A DNA stretch of 14,725 nt from assembly GCA_964600785.1 (NCBI GenBank), contig CAZRKH010000042.1, positions 1 through 14,725 on the forward strand. Reading direction: 5' to 3'. The notes beneath the pieces are model-generated. The model was not told where the DNA came from. It did no database searches and saw nothing but the letters and a program-made list of their open reading frames with translations. Of this stretch, positions 1 through 6,929 are shown in pieces. This DNA comes from M30B53 sp964600785. Lineage in GTDB: Bacteria > Planctomycetota > Planctomycetia > Pirellulales > UBA1268. The position numbers were made by a program, and so were the translations under genes. Within the stretch, counting starts at the first letter, position 1. The number at the start of each line of letters is the position of its first letter.

Positions 1-975
1 CGCTTCCCACCGCAGGCCGCGGCGGGTGTAGAGCTCGTAGAGCGTGTCGGCCCCGGCGGCATTGATGATCGCCAGCCGGGGCACGCGGGCGATGAGGCCG
101 AGGGGCTTCAGCTCGATGAAGGCCTTGCCGAAGGCCGAGGAGTTGCCCAGGTTGCCGCCGGGCACCACGATCCAGTCAGGCGGCTCCCACGCGAGCGACT
201 CGAGCACGCGAAACATGATCGTCTTTTGTCCCTCGAGCCGAAAGGGATTCACGCTGTTGACCAGGTAGATGCCAAGCCGGCCCGAGACCTCCTTGACGCG
301 AGCCATCGCGTCGTCGAAGTCGCCGGCGATCTGGATCGTGAGCGCCCCGTAATCGAGGGCCTGTGAGAGCTTGCCGTAGGAAATCTTTCCGGAGCCGATG
401 AAGATGATCGCCCGCATCAGCCGTGTCACCGCGCAGTAGACCGCAAGCGAGGCGCTCGTATTGCCCGTCGAGGCGCAGGCGGCGCGGCGGGCACCGATCA
501 TGTGCGCATGGGAGAAGGCCGCCGCCATGCCGTTGTCCTTGAAGGAACCGGAGGGGTTGAGGCCTTCATATTGCAGGTGGAGACGCCCTCGCCGCAGGCC
601 GACGAAGCCGCCGACCGGATCGGAGACCGACAGCAGCGTCTGGCCTTCGCCGATCGTGACGAGCTTCTCCGGCGGGGCGAAGGGGAGCAGTTCGCGAAAA
701 CGCCAGACGCCGCTGAAGGCCAGCGGGTCGCTGCGTCGCATCCACTTCGTTTCGAAGTGCTCGAATGAACCGGGGGGCCTGGCACGGTCCCAGTCGTAGG
801 CCACGTCGAGCAGATTGCCGCAGGCAGGGCAGCTGGTGTGCACCTCCTCCACGCCGTAGGTCGAGCCGCAGGCGGGGCTGATGCACCGCTGGAAGGCGAT
901 TTCGGTTGTCAGCGACGTGGTCATCGGCATGCAGGGCGGGCTCGGGTCTGGTGCGGCAGCTGCCGCCGGCGTCAT
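1..975 (-). CDS. thrC: Threonine synthase, C-terminal end cut by the window edge
   Basis: PLP enzyme that converts O-phosphohomoserine to threonine, the last step of threonine synthesis in the cytoplasm. The minus frame is open without a stop from the left edge past 975. It shows an N-terminal zinc-ribbon-like section (Cys pairs, the second CPAC), then PSGSFKDNG with the PLP lysine (AAG read from 540-538), then GGNLGN, the phosphate-binding loop. This is the longer threonine-synthase form with an N-terminal Cys motif. Start choice: ATG at 975 has GAAGGA about 6 bases upstream (plus 982-987) and is preferred. ATG at 930 or 924 lacks a Shine-Dalgarno but sits closer to where family homology begins (TEIAFQRC). 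The residues between are low complexity, Ala/Pro rich. A 14-bp palindrome (953-966, GCGGCAGCTGCCGC) lies between the candidate starts. Transcribed away from the dksA-type gene. Identity is sure; the start is not. Confidence 0.93.
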   Translation of the reverse strand, partial: MTPAAAAAPDPSPPCMPMTTSLTTEIAFQRCISPACGSTYGVEEVHTSCPACGNLLDVAYDWDRARPPGSFEHFETKWMRRSDPLAFSGVWRFRELLPFAPPEKLVTIGEGQTLLSVSDPVGGFVGLRRGRLHLQYEGLNPSGSFKDNGMAAAFSHAHMIGARRAACASTGNTSASLAVYCAVTRLMRAIIFIGSGKISYGKLSQALDYGALTIQIAGDFDDAMARVKEVSGRLGIYLVNSVNPFRLEGQKTIMFRVLESLAWEPPDWIVVPGGNLGNSSAFGKAFIELKPLGLIARVPRLAIINAAGADTLYELYTRRGLRWEA

Positions 976-1033
976 CCTAATCCTTCGGGCCGAGCGAGGC
1001 CGCGGCATGAGCCGCCCCCCCGCGGCTGCCAGT

Positions 1034-1063
1034 TTGACAGCCCCCTCGTGATGGTCGTATCGT
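1034..1063 (+). promoter_or_regulatory. Sigma70-like promoter for the dksA-lspA run
   Basis: TTGACA (1034-1039, perfect -35) is followed after 18 bases by TATCGT (1058-1063, 4 of 6 matches to TATAAT). This predicts a start near 1070 and a leader of about 40 bases before the ATG at 1112. It sits in the divergent gap between thrC and the regulator gene and faces the regulator. This is the best promoter match in the window. The assignment is by eye and assumes a housekeeping sigma factor with the usual consensus. Confidence 0.6.
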
Positions 1064-1111
1064 CGGGGGTTCAGGGGTTACTTTTCAAGTCAGCGAAATA
1101 CGGCAGGAGCC

Positions 1112-1579
1112 ATGAAATCACCGCTCAAGGCGACCGAAACACGCCTCTTCAAGGCCACGCTCGAGGCCCTGCGGGCCAGGCTGCGGGGCGACGTTTCCGC
1201 CCTCGCCGGCGAGGCCCTCCGCACCACGATGGACGACGAGGGGGGCGGAACCTCGGCGATGCCGATCCACATGGCCGACGTCGGCTCGGATGCCTTTGAG
1301 CAGGAGTTTACCCTCAGCCTGATGGCCAGCGAGGAAGACACCCTCGAGGCGGTCGACCGGGCGCTCGAACGGATTGCCCGCAAGACCTTCGGCATCTGCG
1401 AGGGCTGCGGTGGAGCGATCCCCAAGCGACGACTCGAGGCGATTCCCTTCGCGGAGTTGTGCATCCGCTGTGCCGAACTGGAGGAGCGGGGCGAGGATCC
1501 GCGGGCCCGCAATGCCAGCGACGAGGGCAGGGCGGAGAAGCGGACCGCGAGCGGCTCCCGTCCCAGGAAACCGCGATAA
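1112..1579 (+). CDS. DksA/TraR-family zinc-finger transcription regulator
   Basis: 155-residue small RNA-polymerase-binding regulator of the DksA/TraR family. Known members enter the secondary channel of RNA polymerase and modulate initiation, often with ppGpp. The N-terminal half (about residues 1-90) is charged and helical, as expected for the coiled coil, and contains DVGSDAFEQE, which resembles the acidic tip region of the family. The C-terminal four-cysteine finger is C96-x2-C99 and C117-x2-C120 (CEGC...CIRC). After it comes a basic, disordered tail of about 30 residues (ending SRPRKPR) that typical DksA lacks. The start is well supported by AGGAG 5 bases upstream and by the promoter at 1034-1063. 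It heads the colinear run and lspA follows after 47 bases. Whether it is a true DksA or a paralogue cannot be decided here, so no symbol is given. Confidence 0.88.
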   Translation: MKSPLKATETRLFKATLEALRARLRGDVSALAGEALRTTMDDEGGGTSAMPIHMADVGSDAFEQEFTLSLMASEEDTLEAVDRALERIARKTFGICEGCGGAIPKRRLEAIPFAELCIRCAELEERGEDPRARNASDEGRAEKRTASGSRPRKPR

Positions 1580-1626
1580 CCCCGCCGTCGCGACCGGCGG
1601 CCGGCAAGAGTCCTGCGAGGAATCGG

Positions 1627-2172
1627 ATGCAATCGCCGGGGCGAGGATGGATTCTGTTTGCCACCGCCGGCGTGCTTGCCGCGGCGGCCGACCTGCTCAC
1701 CAAGTCGTGGGCCTTCGCCCGCCTCGGCATGCCCGGCACCGGCGGAAGAATCGGGCTCGTCGAAGGCATCCTCGACCTCGAAACGAACCTCAACGAGGGA
1801 GCCCTGTTCGGGATGGGACAGGGCTTCGGTGGCTTTTTTGCCGTCGTCTCCGCGGCGGCCCTCGTCGGGATCGGGATCATGGTGGCACGGGCGGCCGACG
1901 AGGCCTGGCTGCCGCTTGCCCTGGGCCTGATCGCCGGTGGTATCACGGGCAACCTCTACGACCGGCTCGGCCTGCCGGGCCTGCACTGGCATGCCCCGCT
2001 GGAGCGTCGTGGTGAGCCGGTATTCGCCGTTCGCGACTGGATCCACTTTGCCATCGAGGGGGTCATCGACTGGCCGATCTTCAATCTTGCCGATGCCTGC
2101 CTCGTCGTCGGCGCGGCGATGCTGATGTTGCTCGCGGTTCGGAAGCCGGACGTTGGGCAGCATCATGGGTAG
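1627..2172 (+). CDS. lspA: Lipoprotein signal peptidase (signal peptidase II)
   Basis: Inner-membrane aspartyl protease that removes the signal peptide from diacylglyceryl-modified prolipoproteins. 181 residues with four hydrophobic segments (about 8-22, 67-87, 95-110 and 153-171). Family motifs are present: D22 in AADLLTKSW, NLNEGALFG (54-62), GGITGNLYDR (104-113) and FNLADA (152-157). D112 and D156 are the predicted catalytic pair. The stretch between them includes a hydrophilic part (about 118-138) and looks longer than in standard LspA. The open frame extends upstream into the previous gene, but ATG 1627 is chosen because GAGGAA lies 4 bases before it (1617-1622) and the protein then starts just ahead of the first membrane helix. 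Probably co-transcribed with the preceding regulator. Confidence 0.95.
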   Translation: MQSPGRGWILFATAGVLAAAADLLTKSWAFARLGMPGTGGRIGLVEGILDLETNLNEGALFGMGQGFGGFFAVVSAAALVGIGIMVARAADEAWLPLALGLIAGGITGNLYDRLGLPGLHWHAPLERRGEPVFAVRDWIHFAIEGVIDWPIFNLADACLVVGAAMLMLLAVRKPDVGQHHG

Positions 2173-2174
2173 CA

Positions 2175-2197
2175 TGTCGCGGAGAGGCACAGCGACA
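2175..2197 (+). other. Small hairpin between lspA and hisN
   Basis: TGTCGC (2175-2180) pairs with GCGACA (2192-2197) around an 11-base loop. There is no following T tract, so it is a poor intrinsic terminator. It may be an mRNA processing or stability element, or chance at this GC level. Confidence 0.3.
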
Positions 2198-2214
2198 GGT
2201 CGACCAGAAGGATC

Positions 2215-3084
2215 ATGCCGGCTCCCACCATGACCACGACGTTCACCGGCTCCCCGGCCGACCCCCAACTCGCCCGCCGACTGGCGGTGGCCCTCGACGC
2301 GATCGATGCCGCCGCCGCGGCCACGCTGCGGTATTTCGGTGATCCCTCGCTCGCCGTCACACTCAAGCAGGACCACTCGCCGGTCACCGAGGCCGACCGG
2401 GAGGCGGAACGGATTCTTCGCGACCGGCTGCTGGAGGCCTTTCCCGAGGACGGCTTTCTGGGAGAGGAATCGGGCGTTGCGGCGGGCCGCTCGGGATTCG
2501 ACTGGGTGGTCGATCCGATCGACGGCACCAAGTCGTTCATCCGCGGCGTGCCACTGTTCGCCACGCTCGTGGGCTGTCGCCGGGAGGGTCGCGGCGTGAT
2601 CGGAGTGATCGCGATTCCGGCCCTTGGCGAACTTGCCTACGCGGCCGCGGGCGGGGGCTGCTGGCACGCCCGGCGAAACCCCGCCGACCCCGCGGCACTC
2701 CGCGGCGAGCCGCGGGCCGCCCGCGTCTCCTCTGCCGGTTCGCTTGCCGAAAGCCTCTGGTGCACCTCGGCGACGACCACCTTCGCCAAGCAGGGCCGCG
2801 ATGCCGCCCGCGAGCGGCTCGACGAGGCCTGCGGCCTCGCGCGAACCTGGGGCGACGGCTACGGCTACCTGCTGGTGGCCACCGGTCGGGCCGAACTGAT
2901 GGTCGACGCCGAGATGCATCCCTGGGATGCCGCAGCGGTCGAAACAGTGGTCCGCGAGGCGGGTGGGCGGTTTACCGACTGGACGGGTGAGGAGCGGATC
3001 GACGGCGGCTGCGGGCTGGCCACAAACGGCCTCGTCCACGAGGCGGCCCTGGCGATCCTGCACGAGCCCCGCGGCCGGAGCTGA
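2215..3084 (+). CDS. hisN: Inositol-monophosphatase-family phosphatase, probable histidinol-phosphatase HisN
   Basis: Mg2+-dependent phosphatase, 289 residues. Metal-binding motifs of the family are all present: GEES (83-86), DPIDGTKSF (100-108, carrying D100 and D103) and HPWDAAA with D238. KQDHSPVTEADREAE (51-65) is the usual N-terminal signature. TWGDGYGY (211-218) after an Arg is the pattern I associate with the HisN subgroup, which dephosphorylates histidinol phosphate in histidine synthesis; plain inositol monophosphatases usually have a different sequence there. Activity on inositol phosphate or 3'-phosphoadenosine phosphate cannot be excluded. An AGAAGGA sits only 2 bases before ATG 2215, which is tight; ATG 2230, five codons on, is the alternative. 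Lies 42 bases after lspA with no other his genes in view. Confidence 0.85.
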   Translation: MPAPTMTTTFTGSPADPQLARRLAVALDAIDAAAAATLRYFGDPSLAVTLKQDHSPVTEADREAERILRDRLLEAFPEDGFLGEESGVAAGRSGFDWVVDPIDGTKSFIRGVPLFATLVGCRREGRGVIGVIAIPALGELAYAAAGGGCWHARRNPADPAALRGEPRAARVSSAGSLAESLWCTSATTTFAKQGRDAARERLDEACGLARTWGDGYGYLLVATGRAELMVDAEMHPWDAAAVETVVREAGGRFTDWTGEERIDGGCGLATNGLVHEAALAILHEPRGRS

Positions 3085-3135
3085 CACCTTGCGACCCGCG
3101 GGGCCGAAGCGATACGCTTGGTACTCCGGCGAGAA

Positions 3136-3151
3136 GACCGTTCGAACGGTC
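3136..3151. promoter_or_regulatory. Perfect 16-bp palindrome upstream of rpmB
   Basis: GACCGTTCGAACGGTC is a perfect two-fold palindrome 63 bases before the rpmB start. It could be an operator for a dimeric regulator or form a hairpin in the leader. There is no T tract to make it a terminator for hisN. A smaller hairpin (AAGCG-ATA-CGCTT, 3107-3119) precedes it. A weak promoter-like pair, TTGCGA (3089-3094) and GATACG (3111-3116), lies further upstream. Its function is unknown. Confidence 0.45.
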
Positions 3152-3160
3152 CGCTCCGCC

Positions 3161-3190
3161 CCCCGGACACCCCCAGACACCCCCAGACAC
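3161..3190. repeat. Three tandem 10-bp copies in the rpmB leader
   Basis: CCCCGGACAC (3161-3170) is followed by two identical CCCCAGACAC units (3171-3190), and then by a degenerate GACGAGACAA. The repeat lies between the 16-bp palindrome and the rpmB Shine-Dalgarno, so it would be in the 5' leader. It could be a slippage-prone microsatellite or a protein or RNA binding array. Confidence 0.75.
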
Positions 3191-3214
3191 GACGAGACAA
3201 GAGGATTCCTTCGG

Positions 3215-3535
3215 ATGGCACGAGCATGTGAAGTCTGCGGCAAGGGATTCTCGATGGGCAATTCCGTCACGATCCGCGGCAAGCAGAAGTATCTCGGCGG
3301 CGTGGGCACGAAGGTCACCGGCATCACGCGGAGAAAGTTCAAGCCCAACCTCCAACGGCTGCGGGTGACAATCGGCCGCGGCACCAACACCACGATGCTC
3401 GTCTGCACCCAGTGCATCCGCAGCGGCAGGGTGACCAAGCTCGTGCGGCAGGCTCCCTTTCGGCTGCCGAAGGTCGAGAAGGTGGCGGCAACGCCTGACG
3501 AGGCGGTGCCCTCCGGCCCGCGGGCGAGGCCATGA
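3215..3535 (+). CDS. rpmB: 50S ribosomal protein bL28, zinc-binding form
   Basis: Large-subunit ribosomal protein, 106 residues. The N-terminal part ACEVCGKGFSMGN and the RRKFKPNLQ stretch (39-47) are characteristic of bL28. Four cysteines, C5-x2-C8 and C64-x2-C67, make this the C+ (zinc-ribbon) type. It is longer than the usual roughly 65-80 residues because of a tail after about residue 80 rich in Ala, Pro and charged residues. The frame is open far upstream, but ATG 3215 has AAGAGGA nearby (around 3199-3205) and begins exactly at the family start. Its stop overlaps the gatC start as ATGA (3532-3535), so the two are probably translationally coupled. The 130-base region before it contains a palindrome and tandem repeats, suggesting its own control. 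Confidence 0.95.
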   Translation: MARACEVCGKGFSMGNSVTIRGKQKYLGGVGTKVTGITRRKFKPNLQRLRVTIGRGTNTTMLVCTQCIRSGRVTKLVRQAPFRLPKVEKVAATPDEAVPSGPRARP

Positions 3536-3822
3536 GTCTGACTCGTGACGACGTCCGCAAGGTTGCGGCGCTGGCCAGACTGGCCCTCGACGACGACGAA
3601 CTCGAGCGGATGACCCGCGAACTCTCGACGATCGTCGGCTTCGTCTCGCAACTCGAACAGCTCGACACCTCGAAGGTCGAGCCGCTGGCCCATCCGCTCG
3701 GCACGACCGACGTGTTCCGGGAGGACGTGGCCCGCGAGTCGCTGCCGGCAGCCGAGGCCCTGGCCAACGCCCCACGTCACGACGGCAGCTGCTTTCTCGT
3801 GCCGGCCGTGCTCGGGGACTGA
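3532..3822 (+). CDS. gatC: Asp/Glu-tRNA amidotransferase subunit GatC
   Basis: Small subunit of the GatCAB complex, which amidates misacylated Glu-tRNA(Gln) and/or Asp-tRNA(Asn). GatC wraps around GatA and stabilises its contact with GatB. 96 residues, the normal size. Recognisable features are LTRDDVRKVAALARLAL at the N-terminus, the central helix region LSTIVGFVSQLEQLDT, and the late motif FREDVARES. It starts inside the rpmB stop (ATGA overlap) with no clear Shine-Dalgarno of its own, consistent with coupling to rpmB. gatA follows after 52 bases. Confidence 0.94.
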   Translation: MSLTRDDVRKVAALARLALDDDELERMTRELSTIVGFVSQLEQLDTSKVEPLAHPLGTTDVFREDVARESLPAAEALANAPRHDGSCFLVPAVLGD

Positions 3823-3855
3823 GTTTCGTGTATTTCATGTCGCTGATGTAGTTGA

Positions 3856-3872
3856 TGGCGGGGTTCCCGCCA
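3856..3872 (+). promoter_or_regulatory. Hairpin abutting the gatA start codon
   Basis: TGGCGGG (3856-3862), loop GTT, CCCGCCA (3866-3872): a perfect 7-bp GC-rich stem ending two bases before ATG 3875. It occupies the place where a Shine-Dalgarno would be, and no free one is visible. It may limit initiation at 3875, favour the in-frame ATG at 3896, or set subunit ratios within gatCAB. Confidence 0.5.
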
Positions 3873-3874
3873 GC

Positions 3875-5386
3875 ATGCCCACGAGAGCCGCCCCCATGCA
3901 GCCAGCCGATCGCTCCGCCATGGAACTGGCAGCCGCGGTGGCCGCCGGCGAGATCTCGGCGGTCGAGTGCACCCGTGGCCACCTCGCGCAGATCGAGGCG
4001 ACCGACGACTCGATCAACGCCTTCTTGCATGTCGCCGCGGAGGCCGCGATCGCGCAGGCCGAGGCGATCGACGCCAAGCGGGCGGCGGGGCGGTCCCTCG
4101 GGCCGCTTGCCGGGGTGCCGGTGGCCGTCAAAGACGCCCTGTGCACCCGCGACATGCCGACAACATGTGCCTCGAAGATGCTCGCCGGCTACCGGCCCCC
4201 CTACGACGCCGATACCGTGGCCCGGCTGCGGGCGGCCGACGCGGTGATCATCGGCAAGACCAACATGGACGAATTTGCCATGGGGGCCTCCAACGAAAAC
4301 TCCACCTTCGGGCCGGTCGCCAACCCCTGGGACACCTCGCGTGCCACCGGCGGCTCGAGCGGTGGATCGGCGGCCTGCGTGGCCGCGGGAATGACACCCG
4401 TCTCGATCGGGTCCGACACCGGCGGCTCGATTCGCCAGCCGGCCGGGCTCTGCGGGATCACCGGCCTCAAGCCGACCTACGGCCGGGTCAGCCGGCGGGG
4501 CCTGGTCGCCTTCGCCTCGAGCCTCGACCAGATCGGCCCGATGGCCCGATCGGCCGCCGACTGCGGCCTGCTCTTGGAGACGATCGCGGGCCACGACCCG
4601 CTCGACTCGACCTCGCTGGCAGCCGAGGTGCCCCCCTATACCCAGCTGCTCGAGGAGCCGCTTTGTGGCGTGCGGATCGGGCGGGTGGCCGAGCACTTCG
4701 GCGAGGGGCTCGACGGGGAGGTGGCCGCGGCGGTGGAGGAGGCCTTTGCCGCGTTGGAAGCGGCCGGGGCCACGATCCACGACATCGAACTGCCGCACGC
4801 GAAGTATGGAGTCGCCACCTACTACCTGATCGCCCCGAGCGAGGCCTCGAGCAACCTCGCCCGCTACGACGGCGTTCACTACGGCCACCGCACCGAGGCT
4901 CCCTGCCGCGGCGAGGGCTTTGACTCGCCGCTGGTCGAGATGTACTGCCGCAGCCGGTCCGAGGGCTTCGGGCCGGAGGTCAAGCGGCGGGTGATGCTCG
5001 GCACCTACGCCCTCTCTGCGGGCTACTACGATGCCTATTACAAGCGGGCCCTGCAGGTTCGCCGGCTGATCAGGCAGGACTACCTCGACGCCTTCGAGAA
5101 GGTCGATCTGATCGGCGGCCCGGTCTCGGCCACGCCCGCCTTCCCGCTCGGGGAGAAGACGGACGACCCGCTGGCGATGTACCTGCTCGATCTCTACACC
5201 GTGGCCACCAACCTCGCCGGGGTCTGCGGGATTTCCTTCCCCTGCGGCTTCACCGCCGGAGGCCTGCCGATCGGCTTCCAGCTGCAGGGCCCGGCCCTCG
5301 CCGAGCCCCTGGTGCTGCGGGCAGCCGACCGCTACCAGCGGCTCACCGACTGGCACCGCCGCCGTCCGGCGATGGTCGCCGGCTGA
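3875..5386 (+). CDS. gatA: Asp/Glu-tRNA amidotransferase subunit GatA
   Basis: Glutaminase subunit of GatCAB: an amidase-signature enzyme that releases ammonia from glutamine (or asparagine) for GatB. 503 residues, typical length. The Ser-cisSer-Lys triad is visible: K86 in VPVAVKDAL, S161 in the TGGSSGGSAA signature, and S185 in GSDTGGSIRQPAG. Other family marks are IIGKTNMDEFAMG (125-137), GLKPTYGRVSRRGL and the C-terminal PCGFTAGGLPIGFQLQGP-type end. ATG 3875 is used; ATG 3896, seven codons on, is also possible, since the first start lies directly behind a stable hairpin. It is the middle gene of gatC-gatA-gatB. Confidence 0.97.
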   Translation: MPTRAAPMQPADRSAMELAAAVAAGEISAVECTRGHLAQIEATDDSINAFLHVAAEAAIAQAEAIDAKRAAGRSLGPLAGVPVAVKDALCTRDMPTTCASKMLAGYRPPYDADTVARLRAADAVIIGKTNMDEFAMGASNENSTFGPVANPWDTSRATGGSSGGSAACVAAGMTPVSIGSDTGGSIRQPAGLCGITGLKPTYGRVSRRGLVAFASSLDQIGPMARSAADCGLLLETIAGHDPLDSTSLAAEVPPYTQLLEEPLCGVRIGRVAEHFGEGLDGEVAAAVEEAFAALEAAGATIHDIELPHAKYGVATYYLIAPSEASSNLARYDGVHYGHRTEAPCRGEGFDSPLVEMYCRSRSEGFGPEVKRRVMLGTYALSAGYYDAYYKRALQVRRLIRQDYLDAFEKVDLIGGPVSATPAFPLGEKTDDPLAMYLLDLYTVATNLAGVCGISFPCGFTAGGLPIGFQLQGPALAEPLVLRAADRYQRLTDWHRRRPAMVAG

Positions 5387-5433
5387 CATCACTCTCCAGC
5401 GACCCGACCGATCCCCCGAGCCCACACTCACCA

Positions 5434-6924
5434 ATGCCCGCCGACGCCACCAGCCCCGCCGCCTACGAGACCGTGATCGGGCTGGAGGTGCATGTGCAGC
5501 TGAGGACGGCAAGCAAGCTGTTTTGCGGCTGTGCCAACCGCTTTGGTGCCGAGCCCAACACGCTCACCTGCCCGGTCTGTCTGGGCCTGCCCGGCTCGCT
5601 GCCGGTCATGAATCGCGAGGCCTTCCGCCTGGCGGTCAAGGCGGCCTTGGCCCTCGACTGCACGATCGCCGGGTTCACCAAGTGGGACCGGAAAAACTAC
5701 TTCTATCCCGATCTGCCCAAGGGCTACCAGATCAGCCAGTTCGCCCTGCCGTTCTCGGAACACGGCCGGCTCGAGGCGGTCGATCCGAAGGGTTCCTTCC
5801 CGCCCCGCGAGGTACGAATCCGCCGCGTGCACCTCGAGGAAGACGCCGGCAAGAGCATGCACGACGAGGCCGCCGGCACCGCCGACAGCCGGATCGATCT
5901 CAACCGCACCGGCACGCCGCTGTTGGAGATCGTGAGCGAGCCCGACCTCCGTTCGGCCGCCGAGGCCCGCTGCTGGCTCGGTGAGCTACGGCTGCTGCTG
6001 GTCTACCTCGGCGTGAGCGACTGCAACATGCAGGAGGGCAGCCTGCGGGTCGACGCCAACGTCAACCTCCACATCCCGCGGGAGAGCGGCGTCGCCAAGA
6101 CGCCGATCGTGGAGATCAAGAACATGAACTCCTTCCGCTCGGTGGAGCGGGCGTTGGCCTACGAGGCGGGCCGGCAGTTCGAGCAGTGGCAGGCCACCGG
6201 CGAGGAGCTCGGCTCGGCCCCCAAGCAGACCCGCGGCTGGGACGACGCCGCCGGCATCACCCGCGGCCAGCGTCACAAGGAGGAATCGAGCGACTACCGC
6301 TATTTCCCCGAGCCCGACCTGGTGCCGGTGACGGTCTCGACAGCCGAGATTGACGCGATCCGCGGTGCGATGGGGGAATCGCCCCGGGCCCTGCGGTCGC
6401 GGCTCGAGGAGTGTTGGGCGATCTCCGCCTACGACGCCGACGTGCTCGTGGGGCAGGGCAGGGAACTGGTCGACTACTTCGAGCGGCTGGCCACGCTCGT
6501 CGGCGAGGGCAAACTGGCGAGCAACTGGATGCAGCAGGACGTGCTGCGAACCCTCAACGAGCGGGCGATCGGGATCGATGAATTTCCCGTGGCTCCCGAG
6601 GGCCTCGCCGAGGTGATCGGCCGCGTCAAGCAGGGCGAGTTTGACACCTCCCGCGGCCGTGAGATTTTTGCCGCCATGATCACCAGCGGCCGTACCGCCG
6701 AGGAGGTGGTGGCCGAGATGGGAATCGCTGCGGTCGGCGATGATGAGCTGATCACGCTGTGCCGGGAGCTGGTGGAGGCCAACCCGAAGATCGTGGCCGA
6801 CGTGCAGGGTGGCAAGGAGCAGGCCGCCGGCGGGCTGATCGGCCAGGCCAAGCGAAAGAATCCCAACGTCAACCCGGCAAAGGTTCGCGAGACCTGCCTC
6901 GAAATCATCCGCGGCCTGGGATAA
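5434..6924 (+). CDS. gatB: Asp/Glu-tRNA amidotransferase subunit GatB
   Basis: Kinase/transamidase subunit of GatCAB, which phosphorylates the Glu or Asp on the tRNA and transfers ammonia to it. 496 residues, standard size. Features in order: GLEVHVQL (16-23), zinc-site cysteines C31, C33, C46 and C49 (CGC...CPVC), KNYFYPDLPKGYQISQ in the catalytic cradle, LEEDAGKS, DLNRTGTPLLEIVSEPD, then SSDYRYFPEPDL. After about residue 340 comes the helical and YqeY-like tail that binds tRNA, ending with GGLIGQAKRKNPNVNP. The 47-base gap after gatA has no obvious Shine-Dalgarno. The complete gatCAB set implies the organism makes Gln-tRNA and/or Asn-tRNA indirectly; which one depends on the synthetases elsewhere in the genome. 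Confidence 0.97.
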   Translation: MPADATSPAAYETVIGLEVHVQLRTASKLFCGCANRFGAEPNTLTCPVCLGLPGSLPVMNREAFRLAVKAALALDCTIAGFTKWDRKNYFYPDLPKGYQISQFALPFSEHGRLEAVDPKGSFPPREVRIRRVHLEEDAGKSMHDEAAGTADSRIDLNRTGTPLLEIVSEPDLRSAAEARCWLGELRLLLVYLGVSDCNMQEGSLRVDANVNLHIPRESGVAKTPIVEIKNMNSFRSVERALAYEAGRQFEQWQATGEELGSAPKQTRGWDDAAGITRGQRHKEESSDYRYFPEPDLVPVTVSTAEIDAIRGAMGESPRALRSRLEECWAISAYDADVLVGQGRELVDYFERLATLVGEGKLASNWMQQDVLRTLNERAIGIDEFPVAPEGLAEVIGRVKQGEFDTSRGREIFAAMITSGRTAEEVVAEMGIAAVGDDELITLCRELVEANPKIVADVQGGKEQAAGGLIGQAKRKNPNVNPAKVRETCLEIIRGLG

Positions 6925-6929
6925 GCGGC

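Noticed and set aside
3161..3190. Tandem repeats as a possible CRISPR array
   Set aside because: Units are only 10 bases, directly adjacent without spacers, and no cas genes are present.
1090..3780. 896-residue open frame on the minus strand
   Set aside because: It lies opposite the dksA-type gene, lspA, hisN, rpmB and part of gatC, all with clear family motifs. The translation is Arg/Gly/Pro-rich and matches no family; a high-GC shadow.
2972..5512. 846-residue open frame on the minus strand
   Set aside because: Antisense to rpmB, gatC and gatA; low-complexity composition and no recognisable domain.
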